Notes: generated by a model from the sequence alone, not told the origin. A stretch of DNA of 64,000 bases from DASUBN01 sp036263155 (GCA_036263155.1 DATAHN010000085.1:1-64000); one strand, 5' to 3'; shown: positions 10,426 through 19,748, counted from the first letter of the stretch. Translations and numbers: made by a program.

Positions 10426-12141
10426 ATGCGCGCCTCCCGCTTCCCCCTGAACACGGTCAAAGAGACCCCCGCCGACGCGGAGCTGGTCAGCCACAAGCTC
10501 ATGCTCCGGGCCGGCATGCTGAAGAAGCTCGGGGCCGGCCTCTACACCTGGACGCCGCTGGGCCTCAGGGTCCTGCACAAGGTGGAAGGCATCGTGCGGG
10601 AGGAGATGGACAAGGCCGGCGCGCTCGAGATGCTGATGCCCACGGTGCAGCCCAAGGAGCTGTGGGAGGAGACCGGCCGCTGGCAGAAGTTCGGCGGTCA
10701 ACTGCTCAAGATCCGGGACCGCAAGGAGCAGGAGTTCTGCTTCGGCCCCACCGCCGAGGAGGTGGTGACGGACTGGGCGCGCGGCGAGCTCCGGAGCTAC
10801 AAGCAACTGCCGCTCAACGTGTACCAGATCCAGACCAAGTTCCGGGACGAGATCCGCCCGCGCTTCGGCATCATGCGCGCCCGCGAGTTCCTGATGAAGG
10901 ATGCCTACTCCTTCCACGTGGACATGGCGAGCCTGGAAGCCGAATACCAGAACATGTACGACACCTACGCGCGCATCTTCACGCGCCTGGGGCTGAAGTT
11001 CCGTGCCGTGAAGGCCGACACCGGCGCCATCGGCGGCAATGCTTCCCATGAATTCCAAGTGCTGGCGGATTCCGGCGAGGACGCCATCGTGTTCTCGGAC
11101 GGCTCCGACTACACCGCCAACATGGAGCTGGCGGAAGCGCTCGCTCCCAAGGATCCGCGCCCTGCTCCCTCGGCGGAGCTCACACTGGTGGACACGCCGA
11201 CCCAGAAGACCATCGAGGAGGTCTCGAGCTTCCTGAAGGTGGATCCCAAGCAATGCGTGAAGACCATCCTGGTGCGCGGCGAGAAGGGCCTGGTGGCCCT
11301 GTGCCTGCGCGGCGACCATGAGATCAACGAGACCAAGGCAGCGAAGCTGCCTGAGCTGCCCGGCGAGTCGGTGCTGGCGGACGAGAGCGAGATCTGGAAG
11401 GCCACCCAGTGCAAGCCGGGCTTCATCGGCCCGGTGAAGCTGCCGGATACGGTGCCGGTGATCGTGGACCGGGATGCCGCCCAGCTTGCAGATTTCGTCT
11501 GCGGCGGCAACCAGGCGGGCAAGCACTACACCGGCGCGAATTGGGAGCGGGATGCGCGAGTGACCCGCGTCGTTGACCTGCGCAAGGTGCAGGCGGGCGA
11601 CCCCTCCCCCGACGGCAAGGGCAAGCTCGACATCGCCCGCGGTATCGAGGTGGGCCACGTGTTCTCCCTGGGCGATAAGTACGCTAAGGCCATGGGCGCC
11701 TCGGTGCTGGACCGGGAAGGCAAGCAGGTGACGCTGCAGATGGGCTGCTACGGCATCGGCGTGAGCCGCATCGTAGCCGCCGCCATCGAGCAGAACCACG
11801 ACGAGCGCGGCATCATCTGGCCGCAGCCGCTGGCGCCCTTCGACATCGCCCTGCTGCCCCTCAACATGGCGAAGTCCGAGAAGCTCAAGGTCGCCGCCGA
11901 GAAGCTCTATGGTGAGCTCACCGCCGCGGGTTATGCGGTGTTCATGGATGACCGGGACCTGAGGCCCGGCCCCATGTTCGCTGACGCGGAGCTCATCGGC
12001 ATCCCGCACCGCCTGGTGCTCTCGGACCGGGGCCTCGACGCCGGAACCGTCGAGTACAAGGGCCGCACGGACCTCGACAAACAGGATATCCAGGCGCCCC
12101 AGCTCATGGACTTCATCCGCCAGAAGCTCCAGGCCGCCTGA
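10426..12141 (+). CDS. proS: Prolyl-tRNA synthetase
   Basis: 571-residue bacterial-type class II synthetase that charges tRNAPro. The start MRASRFPLNTVKETPADAE is typical. Motif 2 (PRFGIMRAREFLMKDAYSFH, residues ~145–164), the YbaK-like editing insertion in the middle third, and motif 3 (GCYGIGVSR, ~443–451) are all present. It diverges from the ilvC-like gene across 68 bases that include TAGAAT at 10387–10392. The next gene starts at its stop codon (TGATG). Confidence 0.98.
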   Translation: MRASRFPLNTVKETPADAELVSHKLMLRAGMLKKLGAGLYTWTPLGLRVLHKVEGIVREEMDKAGALEMLMPTVQPKELWEETGRWQKFGGQLLKIRDRKEQEFCFGPTAEEVVTDWARGELRSYKQLPLNVYQIQTKFRDEIRPRFGIMRAREFLMKDAYSFHVDMASLEAEYQNMYDTYARIFTRLGLKFRAVKADTGAIGGNASHEFQVLADSGEDAIVFSDGSDYTANMELAEALAPKDPRPAPSAELTLVDTPTQKTIEEVSSFLKVDPKQCVKTILVRGEKGLVALCLRGDHEINETKAAKLPELPGESVLADESEIWKATQCKPGFIGPVKLPDTVPVIVDRDAAQLADFVCGGNQAGKHYTGANWERDARVTRVVDLRKVQAGDPSPDGKGKLDIARGIEVGHVFSLGDKYAKAMGASVLDREGKQVTLQMGCYGIGVSRIVAAAIEQNHDERGIIWPQPLAPFDIALLPLNMAKSEKLKVAAEKLYGELTAAGYAVFMDDRDLRPGPMFADAELIGIPHRLVLSDRGLDAGTVEYKGRTDLDKQDIQAPQLMDFIRQKLQAA

Positions 12142-12710
12142 TGCGCGCCGCGGCGGCTCTCCTCTGCGCCACCGCATTGCTGGCTCCGGGTGCGAGTTGG
12201 GCCAAGCTCGCGAAGCCGGACCCGGAGCTCGTCGCGCTGGTGCAGCAGGCCGCCCAGGACAAGAGCGAATACCAGGACAAGTACGACGAACAGGTCTGGC
12301 TCGCGGACATGTCCCAGCGGCTCGCCGACGTGGTGCCTGATACGGACGAGCGCGCCCGGCTCCTGAAGATGATCCACGCGGAGGCGAGCCGCGCCGGCCT
12401 GCCACCGCAGCTGGTGCTGGCGCTGATCCACGTGGAGAGCCGCTTCGATCCCTATGCCGTGTCCCGTGCCGGCGCGGTGGGGCTGATGCAGATCATGCCG
12501 TTCTGGCTCAGGCTCATCGGCCGCGAGCACGACAGCCTGGTGCACCCCGAGACCAACCTGCGCATGGGCTGCACGATCCTCAAGTACTACCTGGGCAAGA
12601 CCCACGGCGACATCCGTGCCGCGCTGCAACGCTACAACGGGGCCACGGTGGGTATCGACTACTCGGACGCGGTACTGAAGTCGCTCAGCCGCAAGTGGTA
12701 CTGGGACTGA
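12141..12710 (+). CDS. Secreted lytic transglycosylase (SLT domain)
   Basis: 189 residues with a signal peptide (cleavage near Ala21). A charged linker precedes an SLT domain. The catalytic Glu99 lies in ALIHVESRFDPYAVS, followed by GAVGLMQIMP (111–120) and the late ALQRYNG motif. It cleaves peptidoglycan glycan strands in the periplasm. The ATG shares one base with the proS stop, indicating co-transcription. It is convergent with the acylphosphatase gene. Confidence 0.92.
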   Translation: MRAAAALLCATALLAPGASWAKLAKPDPELVALVQQAAQDKSEYQDKYDEQVWLADMSQRLADVVPDTDERARLLKMIHAEASRAGLPPQLVLALIHVESRFDPYAVSRAGAVGLMQIMPFWLRLIGREHDSLVHPETNLRMGCTILKYYLGKTHGDIRAALQRYNGATVGIDYSDAVLKSLSRKWYWD

Positions 12711-12716
12711 TCCGCT

Positions 12717-12986
12717 TCAGCGCGTGCCGAAATCCGCAGGCACCGGTTCCGGCTTCACCTCTTCGATCTCCACGCTGTCCACTTTCGCCATGGGCGGACC
12801 CTGGTACAGCCAGGCGATGAGCTGCTGCACGGTGCCCTCCTCGCCGCAGGCCAGCACCTCGACACGCCCGTCCGGCAGGTTCTTCGCGTAGCCCGTGAGA
12901 CCGAGCGCCTTGGCACGCTCGGCGGTGCTGGCTCGGTAGAAGACGCCCTGAACCTTCCCCGATACGAAGCAGCGTTTTGCTATCAC
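12717..12986 (-). CDS. acyP: Acylphosphatase
   Basis: 89 residues, the usual size of this small cytosolic enzyme that hydrolyses acyl phosphates. The signature SGKVQGVFYR carries the catalytic Arg (Arg18), and GYAKNLPDGRVEV carries the catalytic Asn (Asn36). The gene sits between the convergent transglycosylase and the terminator of the LysM lipoprotein. Its own promoter must lie in the 66 bases before it or be read-through from upstream. Confidence 0.93.
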   Translation of the reverse strand: MIAKRCFVSGKVQGVFYRASTAERAKALGLTGYAKNLPDGRVEVLACGEEGTVQQLIAWLYQGPPMAKVDSVEIEEVKPEPVPADFGTR

Positions 12987-13000
12987 GCATCCATCCTACA

Positions 13001-13030
13001 AAAGGAAAGGGCCCCTTCGGGGCCCTTTCC
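13001..13030 (-). terminator. Intrinsic terminator after the LysM lipoprotein gene
   Basis: A 12-bp perfect stem, GGAAAGGGCCCC (13004–13015) with GGGGCCCTTTCC (13019–13030), encloses a TTC loop. Read on the minus strand it is followed by TTTTG. It lies 22 bases past the LysM lipoprotein stop codon and upstream of acyP. Confidence 0.85.
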
Positions 13031-13051
13031 GGATCACTCGATCGAGAAGGA

Positions 13052-13804
13052 TTACTTGCTGCCGCCAGCGGCGAACTTCTTGTCCTTCTTGTCCGCGCGG
13101 TGACCGCGCCAGGCACCGCGGTGCTTGGCGTAGTTCACGGCCGCGTCGGAGTCAGCCGCCGTCGGGTTCTTCACGATGTCGAACTGCTGGTCCGGCATGA
13201 TGAGGTCGGCGTGCTTGATCTTGTCGGTGTTGGCCTTGTAGATCAGCGGCCACTGGTAGGGGTTGCCGTAGACGTCAGCCTTGCCGGCGATGCGCCACAG
13301 GCTGTCGCCGCGCACCACGCTGTAGGTCATGTGGGCGGCCTGCAGCTCCGCCACGAGGGCGGCGAGCAGGTCATAGGCGGGCTTGCCCTGGTTGCTGGAG
13401 ATGTAGGTCCCAGCCTGGGCCAGGCGCGCCTGCTGGTCGGCGTTCAGGTTCTTGTAGCCCTGGACCTGGGTCTGGAGCTCCTGGGCCTTGGCCAGGTAGC
13501 AGCCGTTGATGGCGTCGCCCGCCACCTGCTTCGCCTGGGCGGCGAGTTGCTGCGCCTTGGCGGCGTCGGTGGCCTGGGCGGCCTGGGCCTGGCTCAGCAG
13601 GTCAGCGGCGTTGCCGGTGTCGGTGCAGGGCGACTGGGCGCCCGCGATCACCGCCTGGGCATCGTTGATGGCCTGGGTGGCGGCGGCGCTGGCCTGGGCA
13701 GCGGCCGCGGCGGCCTGGTCGTTCTTGGCCTTGTTGTTGGCACAACCGGCGAGGGAGCCGGCGACCAGCAACAGCACCGCGGACAGCTTGAGGACGTTCT
13801 TCAT
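13052..13804 (-). CDS. LysM-domain lipoprotein with Ala/Gln-rich coiled coil
   Basis: 250 residues from the ATG at 13804, which follows a GGAG and begins a lipoprotein signal (KLSAVLLLVAGSLAGC, lipobox LAGC). An upstream in-frame ATG at 13849 would bury the signal and is rejected. Residues ~22–150 are Ala/Gln-rich and helical. A LysM-like peptidoglycan-binding segment (YSVVRGDSLWRIAGK…IYKANTDKI) follows at about 160–215. It is probably anchored in the outer membrane and binds the cell wall. The exact role is unknown. It is followed by a strong terminator. Confidence 0.85.
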   Translation of the reverse strand: MKNVLKLSAVLLLVAGSLAGCANNKAKNDQAAAAAAQASAAATQAINDAQAVIAGAQSPCTDTGNAADLLSQAQAAQATDAAKAQQLAAQAKQVAGDAINGCYLAKAQELQTQVQGYKNLNADQQARLAQAGTYISSNQGKPAYDLLAALVAELQAAHMTYSVVRGDSLWRIAGKADVYGNPYQWPLIYKANTDKIKHADLIMPDQQFDIVKNPTAADSDAAVNYAKHRGAWRGHRADKKDKKFAAGGSK

Positions 13805-13973
13805 ATGGTTCTCCAAACCTCGATTGTTATTGTGCGCACGCAGGTCCAAGCCCGCGGCACATCCCAGAAAAGACGCATGATGTGTCGCAAGGTTAACGTC
13901 CGGGCGCAGACGGTGTCAAGGAAGCGACATCCTTAACATAAGGAAATATCGGGGAAAATGCCGCGAATTGCGA

Positions 13974-14243
13974 CTAGGAACGGCCCGGAACATCCGGTTT
14001 CACGCCCAGGGCACGCAACGCCAACTGACGGGCCAAGCGGGCATCCTCGCGGGCGGTGGAATAGTCCTGTGCGTCGAGGGCGGTCTGGGCCGCCTGCAGG
14101 TACTGGCGGGCGCGGATGAGGTCCGGCGAGGCCGGCTTGTCGGCGAGCGTCTGCTCCGCCGCCGCCACTGCCTGGCGGGCATCGCTCATCTCCTGTACCG
14201 GCGCGCCGGCACAGGCGAACAGCAGCAGGATGGCGGCGAGCAT
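13974..14243 (-). CDS. DUF4398 small lipoprotein
   Basis: 89 residues with a short signal (MLAAILLLFAC). The remainder is an Ala-rich helical DUF4398 domain with alternating SDARQAVAAAEQ and RARQYLQAAQTAL units. Relatives are periplasmic lipoproteins often found near OmpA- or LysM-type envelope proteins. Here a LysM lipoprotein follows about 170 bases downstream on the same strand. No specific function is known. Confidence 0.75.
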   Translation of the reverse strand: MLAAILLLFACAGAPVQEMSDARQAVAAAEQTLADKPASPDLIRARQYLQAAQTALDAQDYSTAREDARLARQLALRALGVKPDVPGRS

Positions 14244-14422
14244 CGCCGTCAGGCGCAGGCCGCGAGCCGCGATGTGGTGTGCAGTCTCCAGGGGGCGGAT
14301 ACCGTGGTAACCGGAAAAATCGGCGTGAGGGACGCTATCAGCGCCCGCCGATGCCCGTCAAGCGAGACGGCTTGAGCTATAGTGTTGCCACTTCCGCATC
14401 TCGTCCTGCTCCATCCCTGCGT

Positions 14423-14776
14423 ATGCAAAAAGTCACAATCTGGCATAACCCACGCTGCTCGAAATCCCGCGAGACCCTCGCGCTGTTGCAACAGCGCGAC
14501 ATCGAACCTCAGATCGTCGAGTACCTGAAGGATCCGCCCTCTCCCGCTGAGATCGAGCGCATCCTCAAACTGCTCGGTACCGGCGCGCGCGGGCTCATCC
14601 GCGACAACGAGGACGCCTACAAGTCCGCCCGCGCGGACGACCCTTCCCTGAGCGAGAAGCAGCTGGTGCAGATCATGCACGGCCATCCGGTGCTGATCCA
14701 AAGGCCGGTGGTGATCGTGGGCGACAAGGCGCGCATCGGCCGCCCGCCCGAAGCGGTGCTCGAGATCCTGCTGTGA
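14423..14776 (+). CDS. arsC: ArsC-family glutaredoxin-type arsenate reductase
   Basis: 117 residues. The ATG at 14423 starts directly at the fold (MQKVTIWHNPRCSKSRETL), with the catalytic Cys at 12. A longer frame from 14279 has no family support. Later residues VIQR-like (VLIQRPVVI) with the conserved Arg fit ArsC/YffB. It reduces arsenate with glutathione/glutaredoxin, but without arsR or arsB nearby a general thiol-reductase role is equally possible. Its stop overlaps the wrbA start (GTGA). Confidence 0.88.
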   Translation: MQKVTIWHNPRCSKSRETLALLQQRDIEPQIVEYLKDPPSPAEIERILKLLGTGARGLIRDNEDAYKSARADDPSLSEKQLVQIMHGHPVLIQRPVVIVGDKARIGRPPEAVLEILL

Positions 14777-15369
14777 GCGACATCCTGGTGCTCTACTACA
14801 GCCGCCACGGCGCGACCGCCGAGATGGCGCGCCAGGTCTGCCGCGGCGTGGAGAGCGTGACCGGCATGGCCGCGCGCCTGCGTACGGTACCGGCGGTCTC
14901 GCCGGTGAGCGAAGCGGTGGAAGATGCGGTACCCGCCGCCGGACCGCCCTACGCCAGCCTCGACGACCTCAAGGAATGCACGGGCCTCGTGCTCGGCAGT
15001 CCGACCCGCTTCGGCAACATGGCCGCTTCACTCAAGTACTTCCTGGACGGCACCGCGGGCCTGTGGCTCTCGGGTGAGCTGGCCGGCAAGCCCGCCGGCG
15101 TGTTCACCTCCACCTCCTCCCAGCACGGCGGCCAGGAAGCGACGCTGCTCTCCATGATGCTGCCGCTGCTGCACCACGGCATGCTGGTGGTGGGCGTGCC
15201 CTACACCGAGCCGGAGCTGATGCAGACCACCAGCGGCGGCACGCCCTATGGCCCGAGCCACGTGGCGGGCGCGAACAGCGACCGCAAGCTGAGCGAGGCA
15301 GAGAAGCGCTTCTGCCAAGTGCTGGGCATGCGGGTCGCCGACACGGCGCGCCGCCTGCAGACGAAGTGA
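14773..15369 (+). CDS. wrbA: NAD(P)H:quinone oxidoreductase WrbA
   Basis: 198-residue flavodoxin-fold protein starting with GTG. The FMN phosphate loop YYSRHGATAEMA, the SPTRFGNMAASLKYFLD segment and TSSQHGGQE are WrbA hallmarks. It reduces quinones by two electrons in the cytosol, protecting against redox stress. It is coupled by four-base overlaps to arsC upstream and the DUF2069 gene downstream. This trio is frequent in Xanthomonadales and pseudomonads. Confidence 0.95.
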   Translation: MSDILVLYYSRHGATAEMARQVCRGVESVTGMAARLRTVPAVSPVSEAVEDAVPAAGPPYASLDDLKECTGLVLGSPTRFGNMAASLKYFLDGTAGLWLSGELAGKPAGVFTSTSSQHGGQEATLLSMMLPLLHHGMLVVGVPYTEPELMQTTSGGTPYGPSHVAGANSDRKLSEAEKRFCQVLGMRVADTARRLQTK

Positions 15370-15722
15370 AGCTGAAGTTCACCGGCGCGCTGCTGGCTCG
15401 CGCCGCGTTCCTGGCGCTGGTGCTATGGCTGGGACTCTGGCTCGGCGTACTGGCCCACGCGCCGGCCGGCGTGCGCACGGCCTGGGCAGCCTCGAGCCTC
15501 TTCCCTCTTGCGATCCTCGCGCCCTTCCTGTTCCGCGGCAGCAAGGCGGGCTACGGCTGGGCGGGATTCCTCTCGCTGGGCTACTTCGCGCAGGGCATAG
15601 CCGTGACCCTCGGCAGTCGCAGCGTGAACGGTGCGGTGGAGATCTTCTTGAGCATCCTGCTGTTCTTCGGGGCGACCGCCGCTCTAAGAGAGCTGCAGCG
15701 TATCAGCGCTTCTTCTCGATAA
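15366..15722 (+). CDS. DUF2069 membrane protein
   Basis: 118 residues with four hydrophobic segments. The family pattern includes GYGWAGFLSLGYFAQGI and a final short ALRELQR tail. It starts with GTG overlapping the wrbA stop. It is an inner-membrane protein of unknown function and the last gene of the arsC–wrbA operon. The 3' end overlaps the convergent hda gene by about 20 bases. Confidence 0.85.
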   Translation: MKLKFTGALLARAAFLALVLWLGLWLGVLAHAPAGVRTAWAASSLFPLAILAPFLFRGSKAGYGWAGFLSLGYFAQGIAVTLGSRSVNGAVEIFLSILLFFGATAALRELQRISASSR

Positions 15723-16416
15723 ACGCCTTGACGAACGGGACGGTGACCTTGCGCTGTGCCACCAGTGAGGCGGTGTCGAGCGCATCCAGCGTGGCGCAGA
15801 GGGTGCTCATGTCCCGTTGCAGGCGGTTGAGCAGGAACACCGCGGTGTCCTCCGGCAGCTCGAAGCCGCGACGCTGCGCGCGCTGCTGCAGCGCAACGAT
15901 CTTGTCTTCGTCCGACAGCGGCTCCAGGTGATACACCGGGCCCCAGGACAGACGCGACACCAGGTCCGGCAGCAGGCGCTTGATGGCGGAGGGCGCGCTG
16001 CGGGCGCTGACGACGAAGGTCCCGCCCATTTGTTTGATGCCGTCGATGAGCGTCAGTAGCGCCCGCTGCCAGGGTTCGACGCCGGCGGTGCGCTGCACGT
16101 CGTCCACGCAGACGAAGGCGTAGCGCTCGAAGCCTTCCACCGCGGAAGGGTCCAGCAGCACCGCCTGGTCCATGGGGAGGTAGATGGCGCGCCGCTCGGC
16201 AGCGAGCGCGGCGCGGAACGCGGCCTGCAGCAGATGAGTCTTGCCGGTGCCGCCGGCGCCATGCAGGAAAAGCACGGGGGTACCCGACTTGAGCGCGGCC
16301 TCGCGCAGGGCCTGGATGGCCGCGGCATTGGGGCCGGCGAAGATGCCGTCGAAATCCGAGCCGCCCTCCAGCACCATGGGCAGCGGCAGCTGCCCCTCCA
16401 GCACCGGTCCGCTCAT
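15703..16416 (-). CDS. hda: DnaA regulatory inactivator Hda
   Basis: 237-residue AAA+ protein that, with the DNA-bound sliding clamp, stimulates ATP hydrolysis by DnaA to prevent over-initiation. The N-terminal QLPLPM (residues 9–14) is the clamp-binding motif. Walker A is at 53–60 (GAGGTGKT), Walker B at ~101–106 (FVCVDD). The start ATG overlaps the stop of the AI-2E permease gene. Longer frames upstream are antisense artefacts. Confidence 0.93.
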   Translation of the reverse strand: MSGPVLEGQLPLPMVLEGGSDFDGIFAGPNAAAIQALREAALKSGTPVLFLHGAGGTGKTHLLQAAFRAALAAERRAIYLPMDQAVLLDPSAVEGFERYAFVCVDDVQRTAGVEPWQRALLTLIDGIKQMGGTFVVSARSAPSAIKRLLPDLVSRLSWGPVYHLEPLSDEDKIVALQQRAQRRGFELPEDTAVFLLNRLQRDMSTLCATLDALDTASLVAQRKVTVPFVKAFIEKKR

Positions 16417-17516
16417 CCGGATTCGCCGTCGCCGCCACCATCGCCGCGGTAGAGGTCGCTCTGGTCGCCGCGGTAGATGTCGCTCTGCAGGTAGCGCTCC
16501 TGGGCGTGGCGCACGAACACGGTGCCGGCGGCTGCCACCGGCAGCGCCAACAGCACGCCCACGAAGCCGAACAGCTCGCCGCCCGCGAGGATGGTGAAGA
16601 TCACCAGCACCGGGTGCAAGCCGATGCGGCCGCCCACTAGGCGCGGCGTGAGCACGAAGCCTTCCATGCCATGGCCCACGGCGAACACGATCAGCACCCA
16701 CAGGGGCAGCCAGCCGTCGCCGTCCTGCAGCACCGCCGAGGACAGGCCGAGCAACACGCCGATGCTGATGCCGAGATAGGGCACGAAGCTCAGGAGGCCC
16801 GCGATCACGCCCACCGCGATGCCGCCCTCCAGCCCCACCGCGGTGAGGCCGATGCTGTAGATGACCGCGAGCGAGGCCATGACCAGCAGCTGGCCGCGGA
16901 AGAACGCCGCCAGCACGCCCTCGCACTCCACGGCGATGCTGCAGATAGCTTCCTTGTGGTCGCGCGGCAGGAGGCTCGCCACCCGCGCCTTGAAGATGTC
17001 CCAGTCACGCAGCCAGTAGAAGGTGATCACCGGCACCAGCAGGATGCTGATGACGGCGGTGAAGATGAGCTTGCCGGAGTGGGTGATGGCGGTGAAGGTA
17101 TTGCTGGCGAGCGCGCCGGCGTTGGCGAAGTTCTCGGTGGCGACGCCCGAGAGGCGCTCCAGGCGCAGGCGCGAGGGCTCCACGTGCAGGTGCGTAGCGA
17201 GCCAGGGGGTGGCGATGTCGGTGTACCAGGCATAGAACTTCGGCGCCCGGGTGGTGATGGCGGTGACCTCGTGGCCGATCATCGGGCCGACCAGCAGCAC
17301 CAGCAACGCGATGATGATGAAGGTTGCGAAGAACACCATCGTCACCGCGAGGCCACGGGGGAACTTCCAGGCCTCGAGCCGGTCGGCCACCGGATCGCCG
17401 AGCCAGGCCAGCAGTGCGCTGATGATGAATGGCGTGAGGATGGGCCCCAGGGTATAGAGCAACGCCAGCACGGCGATGACGCCGGCCAGGATCCAGAGGC
17501 GGCCTTCGGTGGTCAT
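16413..17516 (-). CDS. AI-2E family (PerM-like) permease
   Basis: 367 residues with about eight membrane helices arranged as in the AI-2E exporter/PerM family, including the conserved late GLHPVLVIFTILAGGELFG. Members export autoinducer-2 or exchange Na+/H+; the substrate cannot be told from sequence. It is translationally linked at both ends: four-base overlaps with DUF2066 upstream and hda downstream. The order DUF2066–permease–hda, divergent from purMN, is conserved in many Gammaproteobacteria. Confidence 0.92.
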   Translation of the reverse strand: MTTEGRLWILAGVIAVLALLYTLGPILTPFIISALLAWLGDPVADRLEAWKFPRGLAVTMVFFATFIIIALLVLLVGPMIGHEVTAITTRAPKFYAWYTDIATPWLATHLHVEPSRLRLERLSGVATENFANAGALASNTFTAITHSGKLIFTAVISILLVPVITFYWLRDWDIFKARVASLLPRDHKEAICSIAVECEGVLAAFFRGQLLVMASLAVIYSIGLTAVGLEGGIAVGVIAGLLSFVPYLGISIGVLLGLSSAVLQDGDGWLPLWVLIVFAVGHGMEGFVLTPRLVGGRIGLHPVLVIFTILAGGELFGFVGVLLALPVAAAGTVFVRHAQERYLQSDIYRGDQSDLYRGDGGGDGESG

Positions 17517-18628
17517 GGCACGTAGCTGTAGCGCAGCGCGGTGACGGATGCCGGCGCCATGCCGGTGGCGGCCACCGGTGCGGGCGCCGGGGCCGCGGCG
17601 AGCATGCCGCCCAGCGCCAGCGCGGACTGCAGGTTGGGTACGCTGCCGTGGATGTCCACGCTGTAGAACACGCTGCCTTGGGCTACGCGCTGCACGTGCA
17701 CCGCGCGCACTGGCGTGAGGGTGTTGAGGTAGGCGAGCACTTTGGCGTAGGCGTCGAGGCTGGTTATGCCGTCCACCTCCAGTGCCACGCCGTCCTGGTC
17801 TTGGGCATTGGGCACGATGGCATAGCGCTCCGCGAAGCGGTCAGCCGCGGTCTGCACGCCGTCCACCGCCACCACCGCCTCGTCTCCAGGCGGCGAGTCC
17901 CAGGTCTCGGGATGGTCCGCCGGCATGAGCTGCCAGCGGCCGAGGTACTGGCCGCCGCCGGCCGAACCCAGGCTCCCTACCAGCAGCGCGTCGGCGCGGT
18001 AGCGGGTGGAGGCTTGGGCGAGGCGATCGGCATTGAAGCCCACCACGTCCGGCACGCCGACGGCGGCGCGGTCGGGCCCATCCATCTGCGGGAACACCAG
18101 CACGATACCGCGCTGCTCCGCGGCAGTGAGGAGCGCCTGCATGAGCGGGCTGCCGTCGCCCGCGGTGAGGATGCGGCCGCCGGGCGCATCCGGCAGCGCC
18201 AACCACACCAGCGTGCGCGGACGCTCGGCACCCCAAAGCGGCGCGTGGGCCGCCTGCAGCGCCTTGGCGATCACGCCGGCGTCGAACTTGGCCCACAGCA
18301 GGAGGCCGGGGAGCGAGCCCGGCACGGCGGGATCCGCAGGCACCTGCTCGTAACGGTACTGCTGGATGTACTGGCTGGGACTGCCCAGGCTCGCGGCGAG
18401 GGAGTCCATGGCGGCCCGGTTGCCGGTGACCTTCACCAGCACCGCGTCGAAGGCCTGCTGCAGCGCTGCATTGCGCTGCAGCGTGGACTGGTCCGTCACC
18501 GGCACGCGCGCCTCGTAGAGACCGCCCATCAGCGCGGCGCGCGCGGGCATGGCAGCGAGCCAGAGCGCGGCGGCGAGGAGGCAAGAGAGGACGCGGAGCG
18601 GGTTCTTCACGGGCATATTCTCGGGCAT
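17513..18628 (-). CDS. DUF2066 secreted protein
   Basis: 371 residues with a signal peptide (LSCLLAAALWLAAMPARA). A second in-frame ATG at 18616 could be the true start. The mature part carries the DUF2066 pattern: AALQQAFDAVLVKVTGNR, a central LVWLALP and YLNTLTPVRAVHV near the end. Periplasmic, function unknown. It is first in the operon with the AI-2E permease and hda. Confidence 0.85.
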   Translation of the reverse strand: MPENMPVKNPLRVLSCLLAAALWLAAMPARAALMGGLYEARVPVTDQSTLQRNAALQQAFDAVLVKVTGNRAAMDSLAASLGSPSQYIQQYRYEQVPADPAVPGSLPGLLLWAKFDAGVIAKALQAAHAPLWGAERPRTLVWLALPDAPGGRILTAGDGSPLMQALLTAAEQRGIVLVFPQMDGPDRAAVGVPDVVGFNADRLAQASTRYRADALLVGSLGSAGGGQYLGRWQLMPADHPETWDSPPGDEAVVAVDGVQTAADRFAERYAIVPNAQDQDGVALEVDGITSLDAYAKVLAYLNTLTPVRAVHVQRVAQGSVFYSVDIHGSVPNLQSALALGGMLAAAPAPAPVAATGMAPASVTALRYSYVP

Positions 18629-18653
18629 CCAGCGGGTCGAATGAGGGCTCGTG

Positions 18654-18659
18654 TAGAAT
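18654..18659 (+). promoter_or_regulatory. Candidate -10 box for purMN
   Basis: TAGAAT, part of TAGAATAT, lies 60 bases before the purM start. A GCGGTTTTACCGC hairpin stands between them. No clear -35 is seen, so the call rests on position and the -10 match. Confidence 0.35.
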
Positions 18660-18719
18660 ATACCGTCTCAAGCCGCCGTCCTGCGAGCGGTTTTACCGCC
18701 TGAAGACCCGGAAAGCCCC

Positions 18720-19748
18720 ATGACCGCGAAAAAACCCCTCACCTACCGTGATGCCGGCGTGGACATCGACGCGGGCGACGAGCTGGTGGAACGCATCAAG
18801 CCCGCCGCCAAGCGCACCCAGCGCCCCGAGGTGCTCGGGGGACTGGGCGGCTTCGGCGCCCTGGTGGAGCTGCCCGCCAAGTACAAGCAGCCGGTGCTGG
18901 TCTCGGGCACCGATGGCGTCGGTACCAAGCTCAAGCTCGCCATCGACAGCGGCCGCCACGGCACCATCGGCCAGGACCTGGTCGGCATGTGCGTAAACGA
19001 CGTGGTGGTGCAGGGCGCGGAGCCCTTGTTCTTCCTCGACTACTACGCCACCGGCAAGCTCGACGTGGAGACCGCCGCCGACGTGATCAACGGCATCGCC
19101 AAAGGCTGCGAGCTCGCGGGCTGCGCGCTGGTGGGCGGTGAGACGGCGGAGTTGCCCGGCATGTACCAGGGCGAGGACTACGACCTCGCCGGCTTCGCCG
19201 TGGGCGTGGTGGAGAAGGCGAAGATCATCGACGGCACGAAGGTCAAGGACGGCGATGCGCTCATCGGCCTCGCCTCCTCCGGACCCCACTCCAACGGTTA
19301 CTCGCTGATCCGCAAGGTGCTGGCGGTGTCCGGCGCGAGCTTCGAGCAGCGCATCGATGGCCGCTCGCTCATCGACCGGCTCATGGAGCCGACCCGCATC
19401 TACGTGAAGCCCCTGCTCAAGCTGCTGGACGAGGTGCCGGTGCACGCCTTCGCCCACATCACCGGCGGCGGGCTCACCGAGAATATCCCGCGCGTGCTGC
19501 CGGAGGGCCTGGGCGTCGAGATCGACGCGAAGAGCTGGCCGCGGCCGGCGCTGTTCGAGTGGCTCATGCAGGAAGGCAACATCGCGCTCCCGGAGATGCA
19601 CCGCACCTTCAACATGGGTCTGGGCATGGTGGCAGTGGTGGACGCGGCCGATGCGGACCGCACCCTGGCCGCACTCAAGGCCGCCGGCGAGGAAGCCTGG
19701 CGCATCGGCCGCGTGGCCCGCGGCACCGACGGCGTCGTCATCCGCTGA
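18720..19748 (+). CDS. purM: Phosphoribosylformylglycinamidine cyclo-ligase (AIR synthetase)
   Basis: 342 residues, the standard length. It closes the imidazole ring of purines, converting FGAM to AIR with ATP. Visible motifs: SYRDAG-like start (TYRDAGVDIDAGDELV), SGTDGVGTKLKLA, and GGETAELPGMY. PurN overlaps the stop by one base (TGATG), so steps 3 and 5 of purine synthesis are coupled. It is divergent from the DUF2066 operon. Confidence 0.97.
   Translation: MTAKKPLTYRDAGVDIDAGDELVERIKPAAKRTQRPEVLGGLGGFGALVELPAKYKQPVLVSGTDGVGTKLKLAIDSGRHGTIGQDLVGMCVNDVVVQGAEPLFFLDYYATGKLDVETAADVINGIAKGCELAGCALVGGETAELPGMYQGEDYDLAGFAVGVVEKAKIIDGTKVKDGDALIGLASSGPHSNGYSLIRKVLAVSGASFEQRIDGRSLIDRLMEPTRIYVKPLLKLLDEVPVHAFAHITGGGLTENIPRVLPEGLGVEIDAKSWPRPALFEWLMQEGNIALPEMHRTFNMGLGMVAVVDAADADRTLAALKAAGEEAWRIGRVARGTDGVVIR

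Noticed and set aside
10126..12405. Minus-strand open frame of 759 codons opposite proS
   Set aside because: Antisense shadow of proS and of the ilvC-like gene, with no domain and no ribosome binding site.
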